The notes: generated by a model not told the origin, from the sequence alone. Counted from the stretch's first letter, positions 29,145 to 40,256 are shown. The stretch is 64,000 nucleotides of DNA from Phycisphaerae bacterium (GCA_028285035.1 JANQQF010000120.1:186001-250000), one strand, 5' to 3'. Numbers and translations are program-made.

Positions 29145-32100
29145 ATGCAAGACACAAAGAAAACAAAAGCTCAATTAATTGATGAATTAACAAAACTGCG
29201 TCAAGAACTTGAAATATGTAAGGGGCTGACAAAAACTGAAATCGGCTCTTCTGATGTGTCGGAAACCCCGAAGCATGATATTGCAGCCCGAAAGGAAGCA
29301 GAATCAGTTGTAACCAAACGTGTTATTCAACTTGAGACTGTTTCACGGGTAAGTACGGCTGCATCAACAATTTTGGATACAGAGCGATTGCTCCAAGAGG
29401 TTGTTGAATTGACCAAAGAGCAATTTGATCTGTATCACGTTCATATCTATTTGCTTAATGAAACAAATGAGACCTTGGTTTTAGCTGCTGGGGCCGGTGA
29501 GCCTGGCCAAAAGATGGTAGCCCAAGGGTGGTCTATTCCTTATGATCGAGAAGACTCACTCGTGGCCCAAGCTGCACGTTCTAGAATTGGGGTTATTGTG
29601 AATGATGTTCAAAATGAGCCAAATCACTTACCCAATGATCTGTTACCAAATACACGGGCGGAATTAGCGGTCCCTGTGATCGCTGGAACGACACTATTAG
29701 GCGTTCTTGATGTTCAATCAGACAAATTGAATTACTTCACTGATGAGGATATCCGTATCCAAACGACATTGGCGAGTCAGGTGGCAGTTGCTTTACAAAA
29801 TAGTCAGCGATATTCCCAAAATCAACAGGCATTGAAAGACGTTGAAGCCCAAACGGAACGGCTAACCCGATTACATGAGTTGAGTACAGCACTTAATCAA
29901 ACCGTTGATGCAGATGAAGTCCTAAACATTGTTGCTACTCGGGCGAAGGCGATCACTGGAGCTGTTCGAACCAGTGTTGCTTTTACAACGCCCGACGGTA
30001 GTCATTTTGAGATATTTGCCTTAGGTGGAACGCAGGGGGCTATTCCGACAGGCGCGATATTACCCTTGGAAGGAACCGCAGTGGGGACAGCTATTCAAGA
30101 GGCAAAAATTGTCCCTACCCCAGATACGGGACAGAGCAGTTATCTTGATATTCAAAAATTGAATGAGCAGCAAGTGTTGTCTGCGATCTCTGTCCCTTTG
30201 ATAGCAAGTGGCGAAGTGCTGGGTGCTTTAAATGCAGCAAAAAACGAGCTGAATGGGTTTGATCGGAATGATGAAAATATTTTGCAGCAGATGGCAACAC
30301 TGGTGGCCTCAAACTTACAGATTCGTAACTTATTAGAAGAGGCTCAAAATCAAGCACATCGTTTGGCCCTATTGAATGACCTAAGTACCTCATTGAATTT
30401 AGCTTCATCTTTGGATGATATTTATCGTCTTACGGTAGAAAATATTCCAGATATGATCAGCGTGGATCGGGCTAGCTTGTTGTTGTTGGATAAAACGGCC
30501 TCTCAATTAGTCGTAACAGCCGTATATGGCGATCAAGAGACCTTACCCATTGGTGAAGAAGTTCCCTTGGCTGATACGCCAATGGATCGAGCTATTCAGA
30601 CAAGACAGGTGGTGCATAGTCAAGGTGATCCTTGGTTATCGGTGATGGCGGTTCCTCTGCTTTCAGGGGGTAATCCAATTGGTACGCTCAATATTGGTGA
30701 TCGCCGCCCTAATCGTTTTAGAGGCTCTGATGAAAGCCTATTGTTGCAAATTGCTGCCTTGATTAGTGCCAGTATTGAAAATCGATACTTATTTGAAGAT
30801 ACCGAACGAGCCAGACGAGAGAGTGAGGAACAAGCCTACCGTCTAGCTCAGCTGAATGAGTTTAGTCAGACATTGGTTCTGGCTGATACAGAGGATGATA
30901 TTTTTAAAATTGCTGCCCAGCAATTGTCCTATATTGTCGAGGTAGATCGGGTTAGTGTTGCTTTGCGACCTGAGCCTGGGGTTGATTATACAGAGGTTTT
31001 TACCCTGCAAGGTGAAGATGGTGTGCTGGCTACAGGGGCTAAAATTCCCATCAATCGTGTTACCGGGGTTGGTGGTGTTATTTTGGATAACAAAATTTTA
31101 AGTGTATCTGATCTAGAAGGCACAGAGTTTCTTGATTTACAACAATTGGCAAAGCAGGGATTACGATCTATCGTTAGTGCTCCTCTTGAGGTTGCTGGTG
31201 AAGTAATCGGATCGCTTAATATGGGAAGCTTGAGGTCCTATACGTTTACACCTCGTGATGAAGATTTGATCCGTCAGATTACCACCCTGTTATCATCGGC
31301 CATTGAAAATCGACGGTTGTTAAGTCAAACATCAGATGCCTTGGCCGAAGCAAGTATTTATCGTCAACTTGTTGAAACAGCAGGGCAAGGGATTGGATTA
31401 TCAACGTTGGAGGGCCAAATTCAATATATTAATCCTGCTTTTGTTGACCTGCTGGGCCTGCCAAATGCCGAAGTTTCTTTGCATCAATCCTTTATGAATT
31501 CTTATCCTGAACCTATGCAAGCCTACATGATGCGTGAAATGCTTCCAACCTTGATGCGGGAGGGACATTGGGTCGGTGAAACAAAGTTTAGAACCTATAC
31601 GGGTGAGGAAAGAGATGTATTGGAGAGTTACTTCCTGATTCGAGATAAGGCGGGAAAGCCGCTTTATATTGCCGACATCGTTACTGATATTACCTCACAA
31701 AAAGCTTTAGAAGCAGATTTGCAAATTCGAACTAAAGCTATCGAGGCAAGTATAGAACCTATTTCAATCTCTGATGCTCGACAGCCAGATATGCCTTTGA
31801 TCTATGTGAATCCAGCATTTGAACGGGCCACGGGTTACAATGCTGAGGAAGTTATTGGACAAAATTGTCGCTTTTTGCAGGGTGAGGATCGAGATCAGCC
31901 AGAGCTGGATACCTTACGTAAGGCTTTGAAAGAAGGGACAGCCTGTGTCGTAACCCTACGAAATTATAGAAAAGATGGTACACTTTTTATCAATGAGCTT
32001 CATATTTCACCTGTTTATGATGAGCAAGGTGAACTGACCCACTTCTTAGGGTCTCAGAATGATGTAACCCAACGACTTCGTGCAGAAGAGACATTGCGAG

Positions 32101-34544
32101 AACGTGAAGCCTATAACAATGTTCTATTTTCAGAATCTTCAATCCCACAGGTGGTATTAGACCCAAATGACGGACAATTTTTAGATTGTAATAAAGCGGC
32201 TGTTGAGATCTACGGACTTGCCAATCAGGATGATGTGTTAGGGAAAACACTTTTGGATGTTTCGACCCTAACCCAATATGATGAACGACCCTCGGATGAG
32301 GCAGCAGTAGAAAAAATTACTCAGGCGATGGAACAAGGTTCACACATTTTTACGTGGCGTCATCAACGGCCCACAGGCCAAATATGGGATGCTGAGGTCA
32401 ACTTGTTTACCTTTGAGTATCAAGGTGAAACATTACTCCAGTTTAGTTTGCAGGACATTACAGAGCAGCGATCTTTAGCAGCAGAAGTACAAAGATTGGC
32501 CGCCATTGTAGAAAATCATCCAGATTTTATTGGTGTTGGTACCTTGGATGGAGCCGCTCTATATGTGAATCCAGCAGGATTGCAGATGGTCGGATTACCA
32601 AAAGGTTATGATGTCACCCAATTGAATGCGGATAATTTTTATCCTTCTGAGGAAGCCCAAAAGCTGATTGAAGTGGGGTTACCCACGGCTTTAGAACAAG
32701 GGGTTTGGTCATCAGAAACATATCTGCTACGCCAAGATGATAGTCCACTCCCTGTTGAGCAGACGTTGAGTATTAATTATGATCAAACAGGGCAACCTTA
32801 CAGTTTTAGTATTACAATGCGTGATATCACGGAACGACAACAAGCTGCAGACGCCTTGCGTAAAAGTGAAGAGCGGTTGCGGTCTCTACTTGCTTCATCG
32901 CCTGATCCAATTGTGACGTATGATGACATTGGGCAAGTGACCTATCTAAACCCAGCCTTTGAAGAGAAGTTTGGCTGGACTTTCAAAGAGTTGTTAGGGA
33001 AGCGGATTGATTTCGTGCCTGAAGAAAATAAAGCCGAAACCCAGGCCATACTTAAACAGCTTTTTGCAGATGGACGAATATTTAATTTTGAAACAAAGCG
33101 GCTAACTAAAACTGGCAAGATAATTGAAGTAGAACAAAGCGCTTCAGTTTATTATGATGAAGCTGGCAATGTTGTCGGAAGTATCATTTTTGTGCGAGAT
33201 ATTACTGATCGTAGACGGGCTGAACAGGCGATAAGAGATAGTGAGGAGCAGTATCGACAGTTGGTTGAAACAATGCGGGACGGTCTGATCATTCTAGATA
33301 AGACTGGTGTAATGACATATGTTAATAATAGTTATTGCAATATAATTGGCTATTCAGTTGATGAATTGCAAGGACGTAAAGTAGCTGATCTACTTAACGA
33401 GCAAAATCGCCAAATATTACAAACACGATTGGCATTGCGTCAAACTGGTGATAGTGAGTCTTATGAATTAAATATGACCCATAAAGAAGGGCATCAAATC
33501 CTCACCGTCGTCTCCCCACGACCAATATATGATAAGTCTGGTAATGTTGTGGGAAGTTTTGGCATAATTGCTGATATTACTGAACGTCGAGCGGCTGAGA
33601 ACGAATTGCGAAAGTTGTTAAGCGCGGTTGAACAAAGTCCTAACATAACCATAATTACAAATACAAAAGGTGATATCGAGTATGTGAATCCCAAGTTTAC
33701 CGAAGTGACGGGGTATACAGCTGAGGAAGTTGTTGGTGAAAACCCTCGCATTTTAAAGTCTGGGGATATGGATCCTGAGACTTATCAATTATTATGGCAA
33801 TCTATTAGTTCTGGCAGTGAATGGCAAGGTGAACTTCGAAATCGTAAAAAGAATGGCGAGTCGTACTGGGCCGCCGCTTCGATGATACCTATCACTAACA
33901 CTACAGGAAATATCACCCACTATCTTTCTGTTCAAGAGGATATTACAGACCGCCGACAAGCTGAACAGGAACGCGAGCAATTATTAGAAGAGGCTCAAGC
34001 CGCATATCGACAATTTATCGAGCGTGAATGGACTCAATTTTTGGATGAACAACATCAAGGCAGGATTCACTTCGAACTTAGCGAGGCTGAACGAGAGCGT
34101 TCAGAAGGGGCTGGGCAATTATTAGAACAAATACAAAATCAAGCCAGATTAGAGAAAAAAATAAAAATGATTTCGGCGCGACACACCAATGGAGATAGCA
34201 GTGATGAGGCGGCGATTGTTAGCCCTATCGCCTTACGGGGAGAGGTGCTAGGTACAATTAGCCTTGAAGACATTGATCCAAATCGCAAGTGGACCCAGGA
34301 AGAGATTGCCCTCGTTGAAACGGTTTCTGAGCAGCTTGGCTTAACAATCGAAACCTTACGTCTTTTTGGTGATACTCAGCAACGGGCTACCCGTGAACAG
34401 GTTACGCGTGAGATTACGGACAAAATGCGGGCTGCTCCTGATATGGACTCGATTATCGAGACGGGTTTGTCTGAGTTGACTAAAGCCCTTGGAGCTTCGA
34501 GAAGTTATGTTAAATTAACCTCAGATAAGATTGATGAACAGTAG
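29145..34544 (+). CDS. Giant GAF/PAS sensor containing a LOV blue-light domain
   Basis: 1799 residues from ATG 29145; an in-frame TTG at 29133 adds four residues and neither start has a strong ribosome site. A short coiled coil (KKTKAQLIDELTKLRQELE) opens the protein. Approximate order: GAF (64-219), GAF (242-399), GAF (406-549), GAF (566-729), PAS (733-856), LOV (859-979), PAS (989-1109), PAS (1112-1232), PAS (1242-1359), PAS (1366-1482), PAS (1489-1606), Trp-led half (FIEREWTQF; GAF half about 1686-1742) and the shared tail. The LOV domain shows GQNCRFLQGE with the photoactive Cys at residue 908 (codon 31866-31868), LRNYRKDG, an Asn in FINELHIS and FLGSQNDVT with the flavin-contacting Gln. 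No catalytic output domain. Confidence 0.88.
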   Translation: MQDTKKTKAQLIDELTKLRQELEICKGLTKTEIGSSDVSETPKHDIAARKEAESVVTKRVIQLETVSRVSTAASTILDTERLLQEVVELTKEQFDLYHVHIYLLNETNETLVLAAGAGEPGQKMVAQGWSIPYDREDSLVAQAARSRIGVIVNDVQNEPNHLPNDLLPNTRAELAVPVIAGTTLLGVLDVQSDKLNYFTDEDIRIQTTLASQVAVALQNSQRYSQNQQALKDVEAQTERLTRLHELSTALNQTVDADEVLNIVATRAKAITGAVRTSVAFTTPDGSHFEIFALGGTQGAIPTGAILPLEGTAVGTAIQEAKIVPTPDTGQSSYLDIQKLNEQQVLSAISVPLIASGEVLGALNAAKNELNGFDRNDENILQQMATLVASNLQIRNLLEEAQNQAHRLALLNDLSTSLNLASSLDDIYRLTVENIPDMISVDRASLLLLDKTASQLVVTAVYGDQETLPIGEEVPLADTPMDRAIQTRQVVHSQGDPWLSVMAVPLLSGGNPIGTLNIGDRRPNRFRGSDESLLLQIAALISASIENRYLFEDTERARRESEEQAYRLAQLNEFSQTLVLADTEDDIFKIAAQQLSYIVEVDRVSVALRPEPGVDYTEVFTLQGEDGVLATGAKIPINRVTGVGGVILDNKILSVSDLEGTEFLDLQQLAKQGLRSIVSAPLEVAGEVIGSLNMGSLRSYTFTPRDEDLIRQITTLLSSAIENRRLLSQTSDALAEASIYRQLVETAGQGIGLSTLEGQIQYINPAFVDLLGLPNAEVSLHQSFMNSYPEPMQAYMMREMLPTLMREGHWVGETKFRTYTGEERDVLESYFLIRDKAGKPLYIADIVTDITSQKALEADLQIRTKAIEASIEPISISDARQPDMPLIYVNPAFERATGYNAEEVIGQNCRFLQGEDRDQPELDTLRKALKEGTACVVTLRNYRKDGTLFINELHISPVYDEQGELTHFLGSQNDVTQRLRAEETLREREAYNNVLFSESSIPQVVLDPNDGQFLDCNKAAVEIYGLANQDDVLGKTLLDVSTLTQYDERPSDEAAVEKITQAMEQGSHIFTWRHQRPTGQIWDAEVNLFTFEYQGETLLQFSLQDITEQRSLAAEVQRLAAIVENHPDFIGVGTLDGAALYVNPAGLQMVGLPKGYDVTQLNADNFYPSEEAQKLIEVGLPTALEQGVWSSETYLLRQDDSPLPVEQTLSINYDQTGQPYSFSITMRDITERQQAADALRKSEERLRSLLASSPDPIVTYDDIGQVTYLNPAFEEKFGWTFKELLGKRIDFVPEENKAETQAILKQLFADGRIFNFETKRLTKTGKIIEVEQSASVYYDEAGNVVGSIIFVRDITDRRRAEQAIRDSEEQYRQLVETMRDGLIILDKTGVMTYVNNSYCNIIGYSVDELQGRKVADLLNEQNRQILQTRLALRQTGDSESYELNMTHKEGHQILTVVSPRPIYDKSGNVVGSFGIIADITERRAAENELRKLLSAVEQSPNITIITNTKGDIEYVNPKFTEVTGYTAEEVVGENPRILKSGDMDPETYQLLWQSISSGSEWQGELRNRKKNGESYWAAASMIPITNTTGNITHYLSVQEDITDRRQAEQEREQLLEEAQAAYRQFIEREWTQFLDEQHQGRIHFELSEAERERSEGAGQLLEQIQNQARLEKKIKMISARHTNGDSSDEAAIVSPIALRGEVLGTISLEDIDPNRKWTQEEIALVETVSEQLGLTIETLRLFGDTQQRATREQVTREITDKMRAAPDMDSIIETGLSELTKALGASRSYVKLTSDKIDEQ

Positions 34545-34568
34545 AGAGATATTTGGAGCCACTTATTC

Positions 34569-36887
34569 ATGAAAAAACAATCTGCTCTATTTAATTGGTT
34601 TGGAAAATATGGTTTAGGAGCAAAGTTGACCATTGCCTTCTTGGTAGTCGTTTTAGTGGCCATTGGGATAGAAACATACATTGCTAACCGTACTATTACG
34701 CGCAGCTTGGCTCAAAATGCAGGGAATGTACTGCGTGAGGACGCCAATGAGGATGCCTTGGCGATTGGTGATTTTCTGCTTCGTGAAGTTGAGATCACGC
34801 AAGCCCTGAGTTTAAATCGGATTCTTCAGAGCCGATTGATTATTGCCAACGATATTAAGTATAAAACAGATGATATCGATCAGATTCGCAGTGATCTTGA
34901 ACAATTAGATGAGGAATGGTTAGCGGCGGATGATTTGGACTCAATTGTGACGAATACACTGATTGGTCCAGCCCCAGATGAACTGTTGCGTTTTCGAGCA
35001 GTATTTCCAGATCACCTAGAAATCTTTATAACAGATAAGTATGGTGGATTGGTCGCTGCAACAAATCGAACTTCTGACTACTATCAAGCTGATGAAGAAT
35101 GGTGGCAACGTGCGTTTAATGATGGATCGGGTGATATTTACATCTCTGCACCCGAATTTGATGAAAGTGCAAATTCTCTGTCATTACTGATCGCTGTCCC
35201 AGTCTTTGAAGAAGATGAACTTATCGGTATTTTGAGAACAACTTACAATACGTCTGCGTTGACCGATTTTTTAGCTATCCTTCAAACTGATCAATCTAGC
35301 CGGAGCGAAATTTATCTACCCAATGGTTTTGAACTTAAGCCTGGTGTGAATGAATTAGAAGAGGCCGATTTTGATTTGACCTCTTTTGATCAGCCCCAGG
35401 CCGTTTCTGAGGGCTACTTAGATACATTATACAATGATGAGGCGAGTCTAGTGTCTTGGGCTCAAGTAAAGTCCCCCACAGGAGTAGGTGTTATTGAAGA
35501 TTTAAATTGGCAGGTTGTAACCCGTCAATCGCGCTCAGATGCCTTGGCTTTGGTTCAGGCGCAAACACAATCTACGCTATTGACTGGCTTATTTATTGCG
35601 ATCGGTGCCATTATAGCAGCACTCATAGTTGCCCAATTACTTGTAAGCCCGATTCGACGCCTGACTGCCGTCGCCCAAGCTATTACGGAGGGAGATTTGC
35701 AGGCGAGAGCAGAAGTGAATACAGGGGATGAGATCGCAATCTTGGGGACAGCATTGAATACAATGACTGACCGCTTACGTGACACAATTGAGGGGCTGGA
35801 AAATCAGGTTGGTGCTCGAACGCAACAAATTGAAGCTGTGCTGGAAGTGAGTCAGCAGTTAAATGAGATTTTTGATTTAAGTGACTTGTTGCGACAAGTT
35901 GTGACCCTAACAAAAGAGCGTTTTGATTACTATCACGTCCATATTTATTTGCTGGATTCCCAGAAAGAAAATCTGGTCATGACCGAGGGATACGGTCTGG
36001 CGGGTGAACAAATGAAACGAGAGGGGCACAGTATTCCACTTTTTGCACAGCAGAGTATTGTGGCCCGTGCTGCACGCAGGGAAGAACTCATTGTGGTAGG
36101 GAATGTGCGCGAGTACTCTAGCTGGTTACCGAATCCCTTACTCCCTGATACGCTTTCGGAGGCGGCGGTACCTATTATCTCGGCTGGAAATGTTTTGGGA
36201 GTTTTGGATATTCAAAGTAATCAAATTGATGGCTTGACAGTTCAGGACGAGGCACCCTTGCAGGTTTTAGCCAGTCAGATTGCTTCGGTCATTCGAAATG
36301 CAAACCTCTTTACTGAAACACAAGATAAGCTCTACGACGCGCAACGTTTGCAGCGACTCTACACTGGACAGGCTTGGGAACGTTTGAGTGATTATCGAGA
36401 CAGCCATAATTATGAGATACGTCAAACTGATGCCTTACCCTTGGAACAATTGTCTGTACCAGAATTTGAGGCAGCGTTGCAGGCCAATGACACAGTGAAA
36501 CTACAAACGATCAATGGCGGACCTGATGAAATGGCAAATGGTGCTGGTCACAATGCCGTAGCTACCCCGCTTAAATTGCGAGGGCAAATCATTGGGGTAC
36601 TGGGCTTGCATACTGATGACCCAGATCGGCAATGGGCTGCAGAAGAAATAGCCTTGATTGAGGCGGTTAGTGAGCAGATGAGCCTGGCTTTGGAGAATGC
36701 TCGTCTCTTTGAGGAAACAGGACGTCGGGCTACTCGAGAAAAATTGATTGCCGATATGACAACTAAGGTTTGGGCCTCGTCTGAACTTGAACAGGTTTTA
36801 AAGACAGCTGTGGAGGAGCTTGGAACCAATTTCCAAGCTTCGGAAGTGGTTATTCGATTAGGAACAGAAGCTGAATTACAGGATTAG
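34569..36887 (+). CDS. Membrane sensor: Cache-HAMP-GAF protein without kinase domain
   Basis: 772 residues. TM1 about 16-39, a Cache region about 40-315 (LEIFITDKYGGLVAATNRTSDYYQADE is a textbook dCache strand and ligand-pocket stretch), TM2 about 336-362, HAMP 363-415, GAF 424-580 (FDYYHVHIYLLD), Trp-led segment YTGQAWERL, shortened GAF half about 661-716 and the shared tail (RATREKLIADMTTKVWAS). No output domain. The gene starts 24 nt after the LOV-protein stop; GGAG lies 13 nt before the ATG, a little far. It is the last kinase-less sensor before the histidine kinase gene. Confidence 0.9.
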   Translation: MKKQSALFNWFGKYGLGAKLTIAFLVVVLVAIGIETYIANRTITRSLAQNAGNVLREDANEDALAIGDFLLREVEITQALSLNRILQSRLIIANDIKYKTDDIDQIRSDLEQLDEEWLAADDLDSIVTNTLIGPAPDELLRFRAVFPDHLEIFITDKYGGLVAATNRTSDYYQADEEWWQRAFNDGSGDIYISAPEFDESANSLSLLIAVPVFEEDELIGILRTTYNTSALTDFLAILQTDQSSRSEIYLPNGFELKPGVNELEEADFDLTSFDQPQAVSEGYLDTLYNDEASLVSWAQVKSPTGVGVIEDLNWQVVTRQSRSDALALVQAQTQSTLLTGLFIAIGAIIAALIVAQLLVSPIRRLTAVAQAITEGDLQARAEVNTGDEIAILGTALNTMTDRLRDTIEGLENQVGARTQQIEAVLEVSQQLNEIFDLSDLLRQVVTLTKERFDYYHVHIYLLDSQKENLVMTEGYGLAGEQMKREGHSIPLFAQQSIVARAARREELIVVGNVREYSSWLPNPLLPDTLSEAAVPIISAGNVLGVLDIQSNQIDGLTVQDEAPLQVLASQIASVIRNANLFTETQDKLYDAQRLQRLYTGQAWERLSDYRDSHNYEIRQTDALPLEQLSVPEFEAALQANDTVKLQTINGGPDEMANGAGHNAVATPLKLRGQIIGVLGLHTDDPDRQWAAEEIALIEAVSEQMSLALENARLFEETGRRATREKLIADMTTKVWASSELEQVLKTAVEELGTNFQASEVVIRLGTEAELQD

Positions 36888-36944
36888 AACTAGGCATAAA
36901 TTTGAACCCCCAATAGACTCGTGTTTCTAAGTGGAGAGATAAAT

Positions 36945-39900
36945 ATGGCTGAAATCCAACAGGTATCAAAGAAAAACACAAAAGATCAAGCACCTTTACT
37001 TATCAGATCCTTTGCTGATGCAAACAGTCGCCGAATAGTACTACAACAAATCGTACCAGTTACATTGATTAGTGCGATATTTACAAGTCTATTTTATGTA
37101 TGGTTTTACGTTCAGATAGATTGGCGATTTCTGATTCCGCTTGCTGGAAATAGCGTTGTTATAATAAGTGCAGTTGCAATGCTCTATTTTATGAGGCGTG
37201 ATAAACTAGAAATTGTAGCTTTTTTATTATTAACCGGCGGGATTCTTGGCTACGCTAGTCTTGAATTGGCTGTTTCAGGGGCAACATTGTTTATTGCATT
37301 AGGGGGAATTGCCCTTATTTTTTCCAGTGGTCTTTTGTCCTTGCCCCATCGCCCCTATATTTGGGGAGGAGTAGCCATAATTTTTGGTTTATACCTTTGG
37401 CAGATTAATCAGGCCCCCCCATTTGTCCGATACAACTTTTCACAATCCGATATCTTAACAATTTATGTGTATGGGGTTGCAGTATTGCCAATTCTTGCTT
37501 TGGGAGCCTTGCTTTTTCGTATCTTTTCCTTTGGCAGTATTCGGATTCGGTTACTCATTGTTTTGATTGGAAGTGTATTTTTTACGGCTACAATTGTTGG
37601 GGTGAGTTCAGCCCTTTTGAATTTGAGAAATGGCCAGCAACAAACGATTTCGCAGTTAGGTATCCTTGCAGAATTAAGAGAAGATGAAATACAGAACTGG
37701 CTTGATAACTTGTCGGCTATAGATTTGACAGCTGGCAGTGTAAATTTGGCTAATATACAAATTATCCTGCGTCAATCCCCAGAAGATCGAATATCAACGA
37801 TAGAAGGGCGAATAGGCCAACGGATTGAAAATATACTTGGTCGGGTTGTTTTTGAAAATCCAGATATTCAAGATGTCTCTATTGCGGATGACAGGGGGGA
37901 GGTTGTGCTTTCGACCTCACCAGTTCTGATGGGGCAAGTGGTGAGAGACGAACTTTATTTTCAAAATGCACACGGTGCCTTATTTTTTCAACCTCCTGTG
38001 TACTTAGAAGAGGCCAATCAAATCAAGATAACTATTTCCCAAGCAATTTTTGATACAGATGGAATGTTACTTGGGGTGATTTTTGGATCTGTTGGGGTGG
38101 AAACGCTTAATGACATCATGCAGCAGTCGAATCAGTTTGGTGGGAGCGTCGAGACATATTTGGTTGATGAAAACAGTATGCTCTTGACTGAAGCATATAC
38201 TAACAGACTTGGAAGCATTTCTGTTCAAAGTGAAGCGGTTAATAATGCTATTAGTGAAGGAATGGATGGTGCAGGACTTTATAATGATTTTCGGGCTGTT
38301 CCCGTTGTAGGTGTCTATCGCTGGCTGGACCAATTAGGGATAGCTTTAGTGGTTGAACGTGAACAGGGTGAAGCCTTACAACCAATATTCGTTTCACTTT
38401 TGACAAGTTTGGGGATTGTTATTCTTGCGACTGCTTTGGCTAGTTTTGTAGGAGTATCTACAACTAGAACACTGACTGATCCGCTGCGTGATTTGGCCGC
38501 AACATCTACACGAGTCGCTTCGGGGGATTTATATTTGCGAGCACCGGTCACCCGTAATGATGAAGTAGGGGAAGTGGCCCAAGCCTTTAATCAAATGACA
38601 GAGCAGCTACAGGGATTGATTGATAGTTTGGAGGACCGAGTCACTGAACGGACAAAAGCGTTAGAAACGACTGCAGATATTAGTTTTCAGCTGACAAGTT
38701 TGTTAGATGAAGATGATATTTTGTCATATGTAGTCAATCGCGTTCATCAACAATTTGATTTGTATCATACACACATTTATCTGGTTGACCAAAATACTAA
38801 CGATTTGATTATGAAGTATGGATATGGTGATATCGGTCGAAAATTGAAAGCTGAAGATCATTTCCTGGCTGCTGGCCAAGGAATTGTTGGGACAGTTTCC
38901 GAAACAAAACAGGCATTTGTGAGTAATAATGTGGATGAACTATTAAACTTTGTCCGTAACAAATATTTGCCAAATACCAAATCTGAGGTTGCAGTTCCTT
39001 TGCGTAAGGGGGAGGAGGTATTAGGTGTTTTAGATGTTCAAAGTGAACGGTATGATGATTTTAGTGATGATGTCGTTTCTTTGCTCCAATCAATTGCCGA
39101 CCAAACCGCAGTGGCCCTTGATAATGCTCAGCAGATTGAACGGTTAGAGGAAGCCGTTGATGAAGTAGATCGTCTGAATAAACAATTACTCCAACAGTCT
39201 TGGCGTGATTTTGAAGCGGAAACACCAACAACAGGTTATCGATTTAGTCAAGGGGTGAGTGCAGCCATTACTGAAAAAGAAGATACACTTCTTCCTCCTA
39301 TGAAAGAAGCTGCAACTAAAAAGCAACGGATTACCTACAATCATGCGGGTAATGGAGATAAAGCTAAATCAGAATTAGCCGTTCCTCTATTGCTTCACGG
39401 AGAGGTCATTGGGGTGCTAGGGGTTAAGCGTGAAGACACCCCTCAATGGACTGATGATGAAGTCTCCACTGTAGAAACCGTGGCTAATCAGGTGGCGTTC
39501 GCCTTGGAAAATGCCCGCCTTTCTGAAGAGCAAGGCAAAACGATTGTAAAGCTTCAGGAGGTCGACCGGCTGAAATCTGAGTTCTTGACGAGTATGAGCC
39601 ACGAACTACGAACCCCCCTAAACTCAATTATCGGATTTGCTGATGTTATTATTCAAGGAATTGATGGTGAAGTTTCTGATATGGCTATGAATGACGTTCA
39701 GCTTATTTACAATAGTGGACAGCATTTGTTAGCCTTGATTAACGATATTCTGGATATTAACAAAATTGAAGCGGGTATGATGGAGTTGGTTCAGGAGCCG
39801 TTAAGTATCAAAGATGTTGTTCAGGATGTTTTAGCCGCAACGACCGCACTTGTAAAAGATAAACCTGTTGATGTTGCCCTTGATATGAATGAGGATTTAC

Positions 39901-40256
39901 CTGACATAAATGCCGATAAACTTCGCTTAAACCAGATCTTACTTAACTTGGTGAGTAATGCTGTTAAATTTACAAAAGAAGGAACGATTACGATTAGGGC
40001 GAAAGTTGTGGATGACGCAGACTTTATGCGGATTAGCGTGATTGATCAGGGAATTGGTATTTCTGAGGAAAAGTTCAGCAAAATCTTTGATCGGTTCAGT
40101 CAAGCGGATATGACGACCACGCGTGAATATGGCGGTACTGGACTTGGATTGCCCATTTGTAAACAGTTAATTGAAATGCATGGTGGTACAATTGATGTTA
40201 AGAGTGAGGTTGGGGTAGGCTCTGAGTTTTTCTTTACAATTCCCCTAGTGGTATAG
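36945..40256 (+). CDS. Membrane Cache-HAMP-GAF histidine kinase
   Basis: 1103 residues from ATG 36945, chosen over an upstream GTG (36921) because GGAGAG (36933-36938) lies 6 nt before it. Several N-terminal hydrophobic segments (about 38-205), a TM (about 201-226), Cache region (about 227-480), TM (about 480-502), HAMP (510-562), GAF (579-729), Trp-led shortened GAF half (about 806-858), then HisKA (phosphoacceptor His886 in SMSHELRTPLN) and HATPase (N-box LLNLVSNAVKFT, G1 DQGIGIS, G2 GGTGLGLPI). It carries the same GAF plus Trp/half-GAF block as the kinase-less sensors, here joined to a complete kinase. It is the only membrane kinase in the array and so the likely convergence point for the other sensors (inference). 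Confidence 0.92.
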   Translation: MAEIQQVSKKNTKDQAPLLIRSFADANSRRIVLQQIVPVTLISAIFTSLFYVWFYVQIDWRFLIPLAGNSVVIISAVAMLYFMRRDKLEIVAFLLLTGGILGYASLELAVSGATLFIALGGIALIFSSGLLSLPHRPYIWGGVAIIFGLYLWQINQAPPFVRYNFSQSDILTIYVYGVAVLPILALGALLFRIFSFGSIRIRLLIVLIGSVFFTATIVGVSSALLNLRNGQQQTISQLGILAELREDEIQNWLDNLSAIDLTAGSVNLANIQIILRQSPEDRISTIEGRIGQRIENILGRVVFENPDIQDVSIADDRGEVVLSTSPVLMGQVVRDELYFQNAHGALFFQPPVYLEEANQIKITISQAIFDTDGMLLGVIFGSVGVETLNDIMQQSNQFGGSVETYLVDENSMLLTEAYTNRLGSISVQSEAVNNAISEGMDGAGLYNDFRAVPVVGVYRWLDQLGIALVVEREQGEALQPIFVSLLTSLGIVILATALASFVGVSTTRTLTDPLRDLAATSTRVASGDLYLRAPVTRNDEVGEVAQAFNQMTEQLQGLIDSLEDRVTERTKALETTADISFQLTSLLDEDDILSYVVNRVHQQFDLYHTHIYLVDQNTNDLIMKYGYGDIGRKLKAEDHFLAAGQGIVGTVSETKQAFVSNNVDELLNFVRNKYLPNTKSEVAVPLRKGEEVLGVLDVQSERYDDFSDDVVSLLQSIADQTAVALDNAQQIERLEEAVDEVDRLNKQLLQQSWRDFEAETPTTGYRFSQGVSAAITEKEDTLLPPMKEAATKKQRITYNHAGNGDKAKSELAVPLLLHGEVIGVLGVKREDTPQWTDDEVSTVETVANQVAFALENARLSEEQGKTIVKLQEVDRLKSEFLTSMSHELRTPLNSIIGFADVIIQGIDGEVSDMAMNDVQLIYNSGQHLLALINDILDINKIEAGMMELVQEPLSIKDVVQDVLAATTALVKDKPVDVALDMNEDLPDINADKLRLNQILLNLVSNAVKFTKEGTITIRAKVVDDADFMRISVIDQGIGISEEKFSKIFDRFSQADMTTTREYGGTGLGLPICKQLIEMHGGTIDVKSEVGVGSEFFFTIPLVV

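Noticed and set aside
33610..33960. Second LOV domain in the last PAS of the protein starting at 29145
   Set aside because: The motif reads GENPRILKSG, lacking the photoactive Cys of NCRFLQ.
14025..34544. Repeated DNA in the giant sensor genes as a CRISPR array or insertion sequences
   Set aside because: The repeats are in-frame PAS and GAF domains of varied length and divergence, with no constant short repeat or spacer pattern and no transposase.
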